DNA of 64,000 nt from contig CAWBCW010000009.1 of NCBI GenBank assembly GCA_963787345.1, positions 1 through 64,000 on the forward strand. The letters are read 5' to 3'. This DNA is from Bacillus_BD sp963787345. Lineage in GTDB: Bacteria > Bacillota > Bacilli > Bacillales > Cytobacillaceae. Positions 1 through 8,800 of the stretch are shown here, piece by piece. A program made the translations under genes and the position numbers. Every line of letters begins with the position of its first letter. Positions within the stretch are counted from its first letter, which is position 1. A model generated the notes under the pieces. That model had not been told where the DNA came from. It made no database searches and was given only the letters and a program-made list of their open reading frames with translations.

Positions 1-575
1 GTAATGGACATAAGATAAAATGTCTTCATTACTAAATACAATTTTCACAGGAAAAAAGGACCTTATAAAAGTGAGGACAATTTGGTGACGAACGGATTGT
101 TTATAGAAGTTGTAGTTCGAATAAACATTTTGAGTTTACTTCAAACATAACAGTAGAAAAACATTTCTTCGAATTCATAAAAAGTGAAGTTCACCGTCAA
201 ATGGATGTAATTGTGCGTAGAATTATGCTAATTCAGGGTGAATTGGGGTAAATTTGGGGAGGTTTGCGAGAAATTGGTATTATTTTCGATGAATGTGATT
301 TTATTGCGCCATAAAAAAGTAAGTTGATTTTTTACAATTATGAAGATCAATTCAATTAGTAAAGCTGATATCCCAAATTAACGTGGGATTAAGAAAAATC
401 TCAAGAATAAAGAATATCTAAAAGTGTCATTCATCGTGTTCATTAATGGGGAAAGAGGACTGTATCTCTAACTTTAAACAGAATTTAATCGTTTTGTCAT
501 AGTACTTAACTGCTTTGTAATAGGACTGACATGTTGGTCTGATAACATGAGTAATATAAGTTAGGATCAACAGAG

Positions 576-688
576 GTGTAATAATCAATGAAACTAAAGG
601 CAATTGTCTGTTTTTTCGCAGAAAGCATAAATTTAGCTACTATACTGATGAATGTGTTAGATGTGGCAAGAAAAGAAAAGTAGTGTAA
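576..688 (+). pseudogene. Fragment of a small zinc-ribbon-like protein
   Basis: One frame reads a basic, Cys-containing tail, with a Cys near 605 and a CVRCGKK motif just before a TAA at 686-688. This resembles the C-termini of short Bacillus zinc-ribbon-like proteins. No ATG, GTG or TTG with a ribosome site lies in this frame, so it is either a remnant or starts unusually. A terminator follows at 728. The rest of positions 1-870 shows no gene I can support. Confidence 0.25.
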
Positions 689-727
689 GTATAGTATTAG
701 TTATTTATAGGAGAATACGATTTATTA

Positions 728-767
728 GGCTCATCTCCACATTATGGGGGTGGGCCATTTTTTTGTG
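728..767 (+). terminator. Rho-independent terminator
   Basis: An 11-bp stem that includes G-U pairs (GGCTCATCTCC with GGGGGTGGGCC) is followed by seven T. It would end transcription of whatever precedes it on the plus strand. Confidence 0.55.
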
Positions 768-872
768 TTTTATGGAGTGAAATTCACAATAAAAATTAAT
801 TGAGAAGTTAGAAGAGGAGAAGAGTAAATAAAATTAATGAATATATAATAGTAGGAAGTCGAATAATTCAAT

Positions 873-1049
873 CTATATTTCGCGTATTTTTATCCATTCA
901 GCTTCATGGCGAGTAACCGTATGCAAATTAAAATCATACGTTTGGCCAGAACGATATTGGGGTTTAGAGGAAAGTCGTGACATATCTGATAAATTGATTT
1001 GGCAAGCGATCACTTTACGACGGGAAGAACATCTTAAAGAAAAAATAAT
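873..1049 (-). other. Unrecognised ORF tail
   Basis: The minus strand is open and has protein-like composition, ending in HEAEWIKIREI before a stop at 873. The frame continues upstream only as the antisense of the Y1 transposase remnant, so any real gene has lost its start. I do not recognise the family. Confidence 0.15.
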
Positions 1050-1092
1050 GGTAGTAATAAACAAGTTAAATACCTGAAAGATGGTGATTAAG

Positions 1093-1450
1093 ATGCCGCG
1101 TGAAGCGAGAGCGAAAAGTAAAACAGGCATTTACCATATCATTTAGAGAGGTGCGAAGAGACAGGACATCTTTCACGACGATATAGATTGGATTCAATTT
1201 CTCGATCCCACTTAAAAAGTACAAAATAAAATTTTAACTTGCTGTCTATGCATGGCGTTTGATGGGGGATCATGTTCATTTATTTATATAAAGAGGGAAA
1301 TGAGTATATTTCCATGACAATGAAACGAATCGGAATAAGCTATGCCAAGTATTACAACTAGTGGTATATTACAACAGGCCATCTTTTTCAGGATCGGTTC
1401 AAAAGTAAAAATGTTAAAACAACAGACTATTTATTATAGGAATCGTTATA
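1093..1450 (+). pseudogene. Remnant of an IS200/REP-associated Y1 transposase
   Basis: The N-terminus reads MPREARAKSKTGIYHII, a stop, then RGAKRQDIFHDD, which is typical of REP-associated tyrosine (Y1) transposases. After another stop and a frameshift the HUH motif is still legible as LMGDHVHLFI near 1250. A later frame gives a YAKYYN segment, where the catalytic tyrosine would lie, and GHLFQDRFKS. At least two in-frame stops and two frameshifts make it non-functional. Intact members are roughly 150-250 residues long. The 25-bp repeat at 1532 and the palindromes elsewhere in the window may be its former substrates; that link is inference. Confidence 0.75.
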
Positions 1451-1476
1451 CTATCTTTCCAAATAAGGAAATAAAA

Positions 1477-1520
1477 GAAGGCAATTATCTACATGTAGTA
1501 GGTAATTGCCTTCATATTTT
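1477..1520 (+). terminator. Hairpin with T-tract
   Basis: Perfect 11-bp inverted repeat (GAAGGCAATTA at 1477-1487 and its complement at 1503-1513) followed by ATATTTTT. It lies at the 3' end of the transposase remnant. Confidence 0.5.
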
Positions 1521-1531
1521 TCAAAGATGGA

Positions 1532-1556
1532 CTTTTTCACTGGTCTCGGACGGTTC
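1532..1556 (+). repeat. 25-bp dispersed repeat, copy 1
   Basis: This segment, with core GGTCTCGGACGGTTC, recurs exactly as its reverse complement at 5709-5733. Similarity extends a few bases further upstream with a one-base indel. It lies just downstream of the dead Y1 transposase, consistent with a REP-type sequence. Confidence 0.7.
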
Positions 1557-1583
1557 AAGACCACTGTAACTGTATCTCGCGTT

Positions 1584-2747
1584 TCACTCCACCCCTATTA
1601 GCTGAGAGTCTGTCCCATTCACTTTTATAATCATTGTTTGTGGATTATCGATTCCTGAATCACGGAAAAACTGTTTTTGCGATTCATTTAAAGGAAGTTT
1701 AACGATGTGTGCTTTCGTTTCCATAAAATGTGTTAACACGGATTTATAATCAAACAAATGCTCTTTCCCTACAGCGATCTTATCCTTGTCGATAGGTTGG
1801 TTTTTCGGCGATTGATAGGCACTTGTCCCATCATTCATTTCATTTTCTTCATATAAATAGTCAATGATATAATCGGTGATTGGTGTACCTGTTTTAAACT
1901 CAATATCCAAATAAGCAGGCATGCTGTTACATTCAATTAAATAATACTGTCCTTTGGCATTCACTTTTAAATCAATTCCTGTAAAGGTCAAATTTAATAT
2001 TTCAGCTGCCTTCACACAAAAGTCAACAACATGCGAAGGAAGTTCGATTGGAGTATAACGGGTATTTCCTTCTTTATATAAGGAGTCTGTTCGATAGTCA
2101 AGAATCTGTTCGTCTGACCTTTCAATAATATGGGCAGATAATACTTTTTTGTTTAATAGATTGACTCGAATGTCCTCACCATCAATCTCTTCTTGATAAA
2201 TGGCAGGTTCACGTATAAATGAATCAATTGAATCTAAAAATTCCTGGTTTACTCTCCTGCAAAAATATCCTCCTGGAACCGGTTTATAAACAGCATGACC
2301 TACTTCATTGACAAACTCTTTAATGACTTGTGGGGAATTGGTTATGCATGTTTTAGGAATCGGAATATTTGCTTCCAATAGACGGTAAATTTGTACAAAC
2401 TTTGAGCGGATCGCCGGAGGATTAATCACCTTTCCTCCCCTTTGGCTGATCATCGTCATCCAAGCATGAATCGTCTCCAGATCTGATTCTAAAAGACGAA
2501 TTCGATTAAATGAATCCATGTAAGTATCTTCTGACGACGCAGGGGTAAAAGTGAAATTGGCTCTGTAGAAGATCGAGGTGAATGATTCAATAGGTATCCC
2601 GTTATAAATGAGTGTGCCATTAACAAAAGAGTAATCATTTTGCTTTGGCGATCCTAGTTCAAGGAAATGAATGGATCTTTCCTTCAATCTTTTCATTAAA
2701 TGCTGGGAATGTAAGTCATTTGTAGGGTTCATAATCAAAATAGTCAT
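1584..2747 (-). CDS. ATP-grasp peptide ligase (graspetide/MvdD-like maturase)
   Basis: A 387-residue ATP-grasp enzyme predicted to form ester or amide crosslinks in the peptide encoded immediately upstream. The N-terminal pre-grasp part is followed by a central ATP-grasp fold, with AVYKPVPGGYF for the nucleotide lysine region, EEIDGEDIRVN, and a metal-binding end, FTGIDLKVN...YLIECNSMPAYLD. Enzymes of this type recognise a leader peptide and activate Asp/Glu side chains for attack by Thr/Ser or Lys. The last 40 residues lie outside the grasp core and contain KLPLNESQKQFF (350-361), which resembles the precursor leader start KLKLDERQKNLL. A hairpin separates it from the precursor gene. The GGAG site is 13 bases before the ATG, slightly long. 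Family is clear; the product is inferred. Confidence 0.85.
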   Translation of the reverse strand: MTILIMNPTNDLHSQHLMKRLKERSIHFLELGSPKQNDYSFVNGTLIYNGIPIESFTSIFYRANFTFTPASSEDTYMDSFNRIRLLESDLETIHAWMTMISQRGGKVINPPAIRSKFVQIYRLLEANIPIPKTCITNSPQVIKEFVNEVGHAVYKPVPGGYFCRRVNQEFLDSIDSFIREPAIYQEEIDGEDIRVNLLNKKVLSAHIIERSDEQILDYRTDSLYKEGNTRYTPIELPSHVVDFCVKAAEILNLTFTGIDLKVNAKGQYYLIECNSMPAYLDIEFKTGTPITDYIIDYLYEENEMNDGTSAYQSPKNQPIDKDKIAVGKEHLFDYKSVLTHFMETKAHIVKLPLNESQKQFFRDSGIDNPQTMIIKVNGTDSQLIGVE

Positions 2748-2773
2748 TCGTCATCGCTAACTCCTTAAAGAAT

Positions 2774-2820
2774 GGGGCTGTCTCAAAAAGTACTTAGTAC
2801 TTTTGAGACAGCTCCATTTT
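2774..2820. terminator. Strong hairpin between precursor and ligase genes
   Basis: A long near-perfect inverted repeat (GGGGCTGTCTCAAAA with TTTTGAGACAGCTCC) is centred near 2795. T-rich sequence follows on the plus side. On the minus strand, in which both flanking genes run, no U-tract follows directly. It could be a partial terminator or an RNA stabiliser that sets precursor above enzyme. Confidence 0.55.
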
Positions 2821-2833
2821 TGTATTTTTAGTC

Positions 2834-3094
2834 TTACTTCAATTTAACGATTGGCCAGGAATCATCCTCTTCCCCAAGAGCCATCGTCGTCATAATTGGT
2901 GGGCAAGGTTCTATAGGTGTGATTATGGGATCTACAGGTACAGGCTTTTTTATAGGGGAGGTAGGTGGTTTTAGTGAAATACTCCCGCCTACAATCGATT
3001 CAAGTTCCTCTTTTGACAATTCTACGGCATCCATTTCTTTTTCAACCTCAGCAAACAGCAAGTTCTTTTGTCTTTCATCCAACTTCAATTTCAA
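2834..3094 (-). CDS. Graspetide (plesiocin-type) precursor peptide
   Basis: An 86-residue precursor. Residues 1-37 form a charged leader ending ELSKEELESIVGG, a double-glycine site for C39-peptidase exporters. The predicted core is 49 residues: a Pro-rich stretch with one Cys, then TTMALGEEDDSW (T69, T70, E75, E76). This fits TTxxxxEE, the motif of plesiocin-type (group 2) graspetides, in which Thr and Glu side chains are joined by esters. Plesiocin itself has several repeats; only one is seen here. The start is TTG at 3094, with AGGAGG at 3103-3108 eight bases upstream. The ligase lies downstream on the same strand and the exporter is divergent. The class assignment rests on the motif and the neighbours. 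Confidence 0.82.
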   Translation of the reverse strand: MKLKLDERQKNLLFAEVEKEMDAVELSKEELESIVGGSISLKPPTSPIKKPVPVDPIITPIEPCPPIMTTMALGEEDDSWPIVKLK

Positions 3095-3139
3095 ATTACA
3101 CGCCTCCTATCATTTTTTTTTATGGGTCGACCATGACCT

Positions 3140-3167
3140 ATTTTACAATATTTGGATTTTAAATCAA
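3140..3167 (-). promoter_or_regulatory. Putative sigma-A promoter of the precursor gene
   Basis: TTGATT (3162-3167), a 16-base spacer and TAAAAT (3140-3145) on the minus strand, about 45 bases before the precursor start. Confidence 0.4.
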
Positions 3168-3254
3168 TGGTATATTCTAAATATTTAGATAAAATAATAA
3201 AAGTTTACGTCCAGCTTATAAAATATGTACCTCGATTAGATTTAACTGCCCTAA

Positions 3255-3284
3255 TTGATTTAAAAATATTAGGTCAATTATGGT
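3255..3284 (+). promoter_or_regulatory. Putative promoter of the exporter gene
   Basis: TTGATT (3255-3260), 18 bases, TATGGT (3279-3284). It is a weak match; a TATAGT overlaps just downstream. Confidence 0.3.
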
Positions 3285-3324
3285 ATAGTCATAGAGACTG
3301 TATCTTATGAAAAAGGTGAATAGT

Positions 3325-5472
3325 ATGAAAAAGGGAATTTCTTATATCGAACAAATGGAGCATAGTGAATGCGGACTTGCGTGTATCGCCATGATATTAA
3401 GTTATTATCGTCATCACATTTCTCTTTCCGAGCTACGGGACGAATTTGGTGTTCCAAAAGGGGGAGGATCCTTCTATCACTTGTCCGTGATCGCACAAAA
3501 GAAAGGGTTGAAGGCAAGAGGATTTAGGAGCGACGCTGCTTCCTTAAAAAGATTCCCTTTCCCATTAATTCTTCACTGGAATCAGAAACATTTCGTCGTA
3601 TTAGAAAGAATCACAAAGAATCACTATTATATTGTCGATCCAGAAGTAGGGAAAAGAAAGCTTTCATTAAAGGAATTCCAGCACTCCTATTCAGGAACAG
3701 CTTTATCATTTGAACGTACAGAATCTTTTGTTGAGAAAAAGCGGGAAGGCGACATAGCGTTCTTTCTTAACGTTATCAAACAACAAAGAGGGAGTATTCT
3801 CTTCTTAATATTTATTTCTATTACGCTGCAGTTGACTGCCGTTGGGATTCCGTTGTTAACAAAGTGGGTGACGGATGACGTCCTGTTAATGGAGCAAAAA
3901 TCACTTTTAGCCATATTAGGTTATTCATTAATAGGCATTTTTTTACTGAATGTATTGCTATCGTCCATAAGGGGAGTGGTGCTTACAAAGCTGCAAACGA
4001 GGATGGACTCATACATGATGTCTATTTTTATCAAGAAGCTTTTTCGTCTTCCCTATATGTTTTTTGAAAATCGCTCAAGCGGAGAATTGTTGTTTAGATC
4101 GAATCTTAATATCCATATAAGGCAAATATTATCAGGTAATTCTGTTAGTTTTTTTATTGATATTCTGCTCATTATCACTTACCTCATCATTATGTTTATT
4201 TATTCTGTTCCTTTGACTCTCATTGTTATTGCGATTGGCATTTTATTAATGGGCGTTATTTTCTTAAATACGAAGGTATTAAAAAACTTATCGGATAAAA
4301 TGATCAGTGCTCAAGGAGATGTTCAGACGTATCTTTCCGAACATATTTATGGAGTTTCAGATGTTAAAATGCTTGGTCATGAAGATATCATTTATCAGAA
4401 GTGGAAAGGAAAATATGAGATCCAGCTAAAGACTACGGAAAAAAGCGGGATTTGGAGTTCCTTTATTCAAGCATTCTCAACATCCATTCACTTTGCTTTG
4501 CCGCTATTTTTGTTATGGGTCGGAGGATATCTTGTACTCAATCAGAGCATCACACTAGGTACACTTATTGCCTTTAATTCAATGGCGGTTGCTTTCATTG
4601 CTCCCATCATATCCCTTAGTACTAGCTACATAGATTTCATTGTCTTAAGCTCATATGTTCAAAGATTAATGGACGTGATCAAATCCAAACCAGAGCAAGA
4701 GCAAAATAATGATCTAGCCCAACGTGAATTACAGGGGAAGATTGCACTGGAGAATGTATCCTTTTCTTACGACTCCTTCAGCGAGCCCGTTTTAAAAAAT
4801 ATTTCCTTAACCGTTGAAAAGGGAGAAAAGATCGCCATCGTGGGTCCGTCCGGATCTGGAAAAAGCACATTAGCCAAAATTATTTTAGGTCTATACAAAC
4901 CTTCCAATGGTTCTGTTCTTTACGACGATATCAACATAGACCTGTATTCTTTGCAAGATTTGCGAACACAGATTGGTGCGGTTCTCCAGGAGTCCCGGTT
5001 GTTCAACCAATCGATACTCGACAATATTATCATGGGCAACCAGGAACATGCAGAAAATATAGAAAAAGTATTAGATCAATCCCACGCTAATGAATTTATT
5101 GAAAGTTTGCCTTCGGGTCTTTATACAAACATTTCTGAAGGAGGGGTCAACTTTTCTGGCGGACAAAGGCAAAGGCTGATATTGGCAAGAGCCTTAATCA
5201 GTCAACCGAAAATTCTCGTTTTGGATGAAGCAACAAGTGCACTGGATAATAATGCTGAAAGGATTATAGAGGAAAAAGTTTCTGAAATATCTAGCACGAG
5301 GATTATCATTGCCCATAGACTCAGTACGATCAAAAATGCTGATAGAATTGTCGTTCTTGAGAATGGCCGGATTTCAGAAATGGGAACCCATGATGAATTA
5401 CTTGAGAAAAAAGGAATGTATGAGAAGTTATACATGAATGAAGTTCAGCGATCCTATGAAACTAGTAATTAA
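3325..5472 (+). CDS. C39 peptidase-containing ABC exporter (PCAT)
   Basis: A bifunctional exporter that cuts leader peptides after Gly-Gly and moves the product across the membrane. From the start chosen here (715 residues), the N-terminal C39 peptidase has Gln10, catalytic Cys16 in HSECGLAC, His89 in HFVVLE and Asp105 in IVDPE. About six membrane helices follow (roughly 155-430). The C-terminal ATPase has Walker A GPSGSGKST, signature FSGGQRQRL, Walker B ILVLDEATSALD and H-loop IIAHRLST. All catalytic residues are present. I chose the ATG at 3325 because AAGGTG precedes it at good spacing; an in-frame ATG at 3307 lacks a ribosome site. It faces away from the GG-leader precursor, its likely substrate. 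Confidence 0.92.
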   Translation: MKKGISYIEQMEHSECGLACIAMILSYYRHHISLSELRDEFGVPKGGGSFYHLSVIAQKKGLKARGFRSDAASLKRFPFPLILHWNQKHFVVLERITKNHYYIVDPEVGKRKLSLKEFQHSYSGTALSFERTESFVEKKREGDIAFFLNVIKQQRGSILFLIFISITLQLTAVGIPLLTKWVTDDVLLMEQKSLLAILGYSLIGIFLLNVLLSSIRGVVLTKLQTRMDSYMMSIFIKKLFRLPYMFFENRSSGELLFRSNLNIHIRQILSGNSVSFFIDILLIITYLIIMFIYSVPLTLIVIAIGILLMGVIFLNTKVLKNLSDKMISAQGDVQTYLSEHIYGVSDVKMLGHEDIIYQKWKGKYEIQLKTTEKSGIWSSFIQAFSTSIHFALPLFLLWVGGYLVLNQSITLGTLIAFNSMAVAFIAPIISLSTSYIDFIVLSSYVQRLMDVIKSKPEQEQNNDLAQRELQGKIALENVSFSYDSFSEPVLKNISLTVEKGEKIAIVGPSGSGKSTLAKIILGLYKPSNGSVLYDDINIDLYSLQDLRTQIGAVLQESRLFNQSILDNIIMGNQEHAENIEKVLDQSHANEFIESLPSGLYTNISEGGVNFSGGQRQRLILARALISQPKILVLDEATSALDNNAERIIEEKVSEISSTRIIIAHRLSTIKNADRIVVLENGRISEMGTHDELLEKKGMYEKLYMNEVQRSYETSN

Positions 5473-5613
5473 ACCGATTTCTTTTCGTTTCTTCCAATTG
5501 TCAGATAAAGTAGTAGACTTTCGGATTCTCGAGGCGAGGGTCTTGCTTCCTGTTAAGGCAAGATAAGGATGGACTAAGTGTATTTCTACGAATAAGCACG
5601 AAAAAAAATGAAC

Positions 5614-5660
5614 TGCACCCCAATTGTTAGATACAGCTAACAATTTGGGGTGCATTTTTT
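5614..5660 (+). terminator. Terminator hairpin after the exporter gene
   Basis: TGCACCCCAATTGTTA (5614-5629) pairs with TAACAATTTGGGGTGCA (5638-5654) with a single bulge; six T follow and eight A precede. The outer TGAACTGCACCCC resembles ends of IS3-type elements. It shares its design with the hairpin at 13368. Confidence 0.65.
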
Positions 5661-5708
5661 GATGCCTGTGCGTTGCGATTCACTGTCATCACCCCGAAAG
5701 AAACGTGA

Positions 5709-5733
5709 GAACCGTCCGAGACCAGTGAAAAAG
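5709..5733 (-). repeat. 25-bp dispersed repeat, copy 2
   Basis: Exact reverse complement of positions 1532-1556. It lies between the exporter terminator and metH, in a stretch (5473-5873) with no gene I can support. Confidence 0.7.
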
Positions 5734-5795
5734 CCATCGCATCTAAATCTCTTTGTCTTGGTGTAAGAAACATACTTGAAAATACCTCTCTGAAA

Positions 5796-5855
5796 ATGGA
5801 GCCCGTCCCCACTGTGATACTGCTTTCACGCATTGGAGGACGGACACCATACCCA
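5796..5855. repeat. REP-like imperfect palindrome
   Basis: GGAGCCCGTCCCC is followed by a loop and CGCATTGGAGGACGGAC. It closely resembles the element at 58744-58800, with different bases in the stem. It lies just beyond the metH stop. Confidence 0.5.
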
Positions 5856-5873
5856 CTTTTAATGCTGAGAGGT

Positions 5874-8800
5874 TCAAATATTAAAGTATCTTGCATCTGG
5901 ATGTGCAAAAACCATTGCTGAAACACTTGCTTCAGGTTCCATCATAAATCCTTCCGTTAGCTTTATACCAATCTGTTCCGGGTTCAATAATTTAAATAGT
6001 TTTTCTTGATCTTCTAAATTTGGACAAGCCGGATAGCCGAATGAGAAGCGTTGTCCTTGATATTTTGCCGCAAAACGATCACGCATCGTAAAGTCCGTCG
6101 CATCAGGGAATCCCCATGCATCGCGAATTTCCTGATGGATTCGTTCAGCAAACCCTTCTGCCAGCTCTAATGCTGTTGATAGTAATGCATGGCTTTCTAA
6201 AAACTGACCTGCGTTTTTATATTGATCTGCAATTTCTCTTGCCCCATGCCCTGCTGTTACAATCATGAATGCTACATAATCCATCTCTCCGCTTTCTACT
6301 GGCTTTAAAAAGTCAGCTAAACATAAAAACGGTGCTTCTTGTTGACGAGGGAAATGGAATCTCTCAATTTCTGTTTTAGCATCTTCCGGATGATAAATAA
6401 TCACATCGTCCCCTTCTGCTTGCGCTGGGAAGAATCGATACATACCAGATGGATTTAAGGCTTTTGATTCTAAGAATCGAGTAACCAATTCATATAATTC
6501 TGTAGCACGACCGTCACCCTCGGCTAATAGTTTTTCAACATTTCCTCTTAACCCTAAATGGTGACCAATTAACGTACGCATATTCACATAAGGTTGTAGA
6601 TGTGCAACAGAATATTTTTTTAATACATGCACGTTCAAATCTTTCGGAATAAATACAGGTGCTTCGGAAAGGGTGCGAACTTTCTTTTTACTAACTGGTT
6701 TAGCTGGCAGCGCTGCAATTTTTTCAGCAGCAAGCAAGCGGTTTTCTCTTGCATCTTGAAGTTCCTGCAGAAGTACTGTACGTTCATTTGGATCCATCAA
6801 CCGATTAACCTGATCTAAACCTTGCATGGCATCTTTCGAATAAATGACCGGTCCATTGTATTCTGCAGAAATTTTCGTCTCTGTAAAACGTTTCGTTAAT
6901 GCTGCCCCGCCTACTAGAATGGGAACATCAATACCGGCAGCTGTAAAATCTTGTGCGGTTAACACCATTTGTTGGGCGGACTTGACAAGCAAACCGGATA
7001 ATCCAACAAAATCAGGCTTTTCTGCTCTTACTGCTTCAATTAATTGGGCTGGTGTTACTTTGATCCCTAAATCGACTACTTTATAGCCATTATTGCTTAA
7101 AATAATGTCCACCAAGTTTTTCCCAATATCATGAACATCCCCTTTTACGGTTGCAAGAACCATTTTCCCTTTCCCAGCACTATCTTCCGCTTTTTCCATG
7201 TATTGCTCCAAATGTGCGACTGCCGCTTTCATCACACCTGCACTTTGCAATACTTCTGCCACAATTAATTCATTATTATTGAATAAGCGGCCTACTTCAG
7301 ACATCCCTTTCATTAATGGACCATTAATGATATCTAACGGTGTATCGTAGATTTTTCTAGCCTCTTCCAAATCAGGAATTAACCCTTCTTTCGTTCCTTC
7401 CACAATGTAATAGGCTAGTCGTTCTTCTACAGTCGCCGGGATATTCGCCACTTTCTTTTCTTTCGTCTTACCACGATAAAATTCAGTAAATTTCGCAAGT
7501 GTTTCATCGTTTGTATTAAAAATTAAATCATTCGCCAATTGAATTTCTTCTTTAGGTATAGAAGCATAGCGTTCTAACTTTTCAGTATTGACAATCGCAT
7601 AGTCCAAACCTGCTTGCGTACAATGATATAAATATACGGCATTTAACACTTCACGACCTACCGGAGGAAGACCGAATGAAACATTACTTACACCTAATAC
7701 GGTTAAAGAATTCGGGAATTTTTCTTTAATAAGGCGTATTCCCTCAATGGTTTCTTCAGCTGCACCAATATATTGTTCATCCCCCGTTCCAACAGGGAAC
7801 ACTAGTGGATCAAAGATAATATCTTCTGGAGCTAACCCCCATTTTTCAGTTAATAACTGATAAGATTGCTGGGCAACTTGTAATTTACGTGCTCGATCAA
7901 CTGCCATCCCCGCTTCATCAATGGTTCCAACAACGACAGATGCTCCATATTTTTTCACAATTGGCATCACCGCATCAAACCGTTCTTCACCATCTTCTAG
8001 GTTAATAGAATTGATAATGGCCTTCCCTTGTGAAAATTTTAACGCTTCTTCAATCACACGTTCATCCGTTGAATCAATGACAAGCGGTACTTTTACTTTT
8101 TTCACAACTTCTTGCATAAATTTTTGCATATCTTCCAATTCATCACGGTCTGGATTCGCTAAACAAATATCAATGACATGCGCTCCATTTTTTACTTGCG
8201 CCCTTGCAACTTCAGCTGCTTCTTCGAATTTACCATCGATAATTAATCTTTTAAATTTGCGGGAGCCAATCACATTTGTACGTTCTCCGATAAGTAATGG
8301 GCGCATCGAGTCGTCATATAACAATGGATCGATTCCCGCTACAACATGCCCATGTATATGTTCTGGGTGTTTTCTTGGCTCAAAGTCTTTGACTGCATCA
8401 TAGATTGCTTTAATATGATCAGGTGTCGTACCGCAACAGCCACCGACAATATTTAACCAACCTTTTTCAGCAAAACCTTTTAATTTGATTGATAAGGATT
8501 GAGGCGATTCATGGTAATGACCCTCTTCATCTGGTAAACCTGCATTTGGATAACAGCTAATATAGCTTGTTGATAGGTCAGACAATGAACGAATATGATC
8601 GGTCATAAACTCAGGGCCTGTCGCACAGTTTAAGCCAATTGAAATCGGTTGAATATGTTCAATGGAGATATAGAATGATTCAATCGTTTGTCCTGCAAGC
8701 GTCGTTCCCATCGGTTCGATTGTTGCCGATACCATAATTGGCAATTTCTTACCTGTTTCGCTAAATGCTCGATTCACACCAAGTGTTGCCGCTTTTACGT

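Noticed and set aside
1342..1569. 75-codon plus-strand frame
   Set aside because: It is an out-of-frame reading of the Y1 transposase remnant running into the hairpin and repeat.
5627..5926. 99-codon minus-strand frame overlapping the metH end
   Set aside because: Made of terminator, 25-bp repeat and REP palindrome; no ribosome site or known family.
7921..8403. 160-codon frame antisense to metH
   Set aside because: Shadow of a conserved gene in the opposite strand; no ribosome site.
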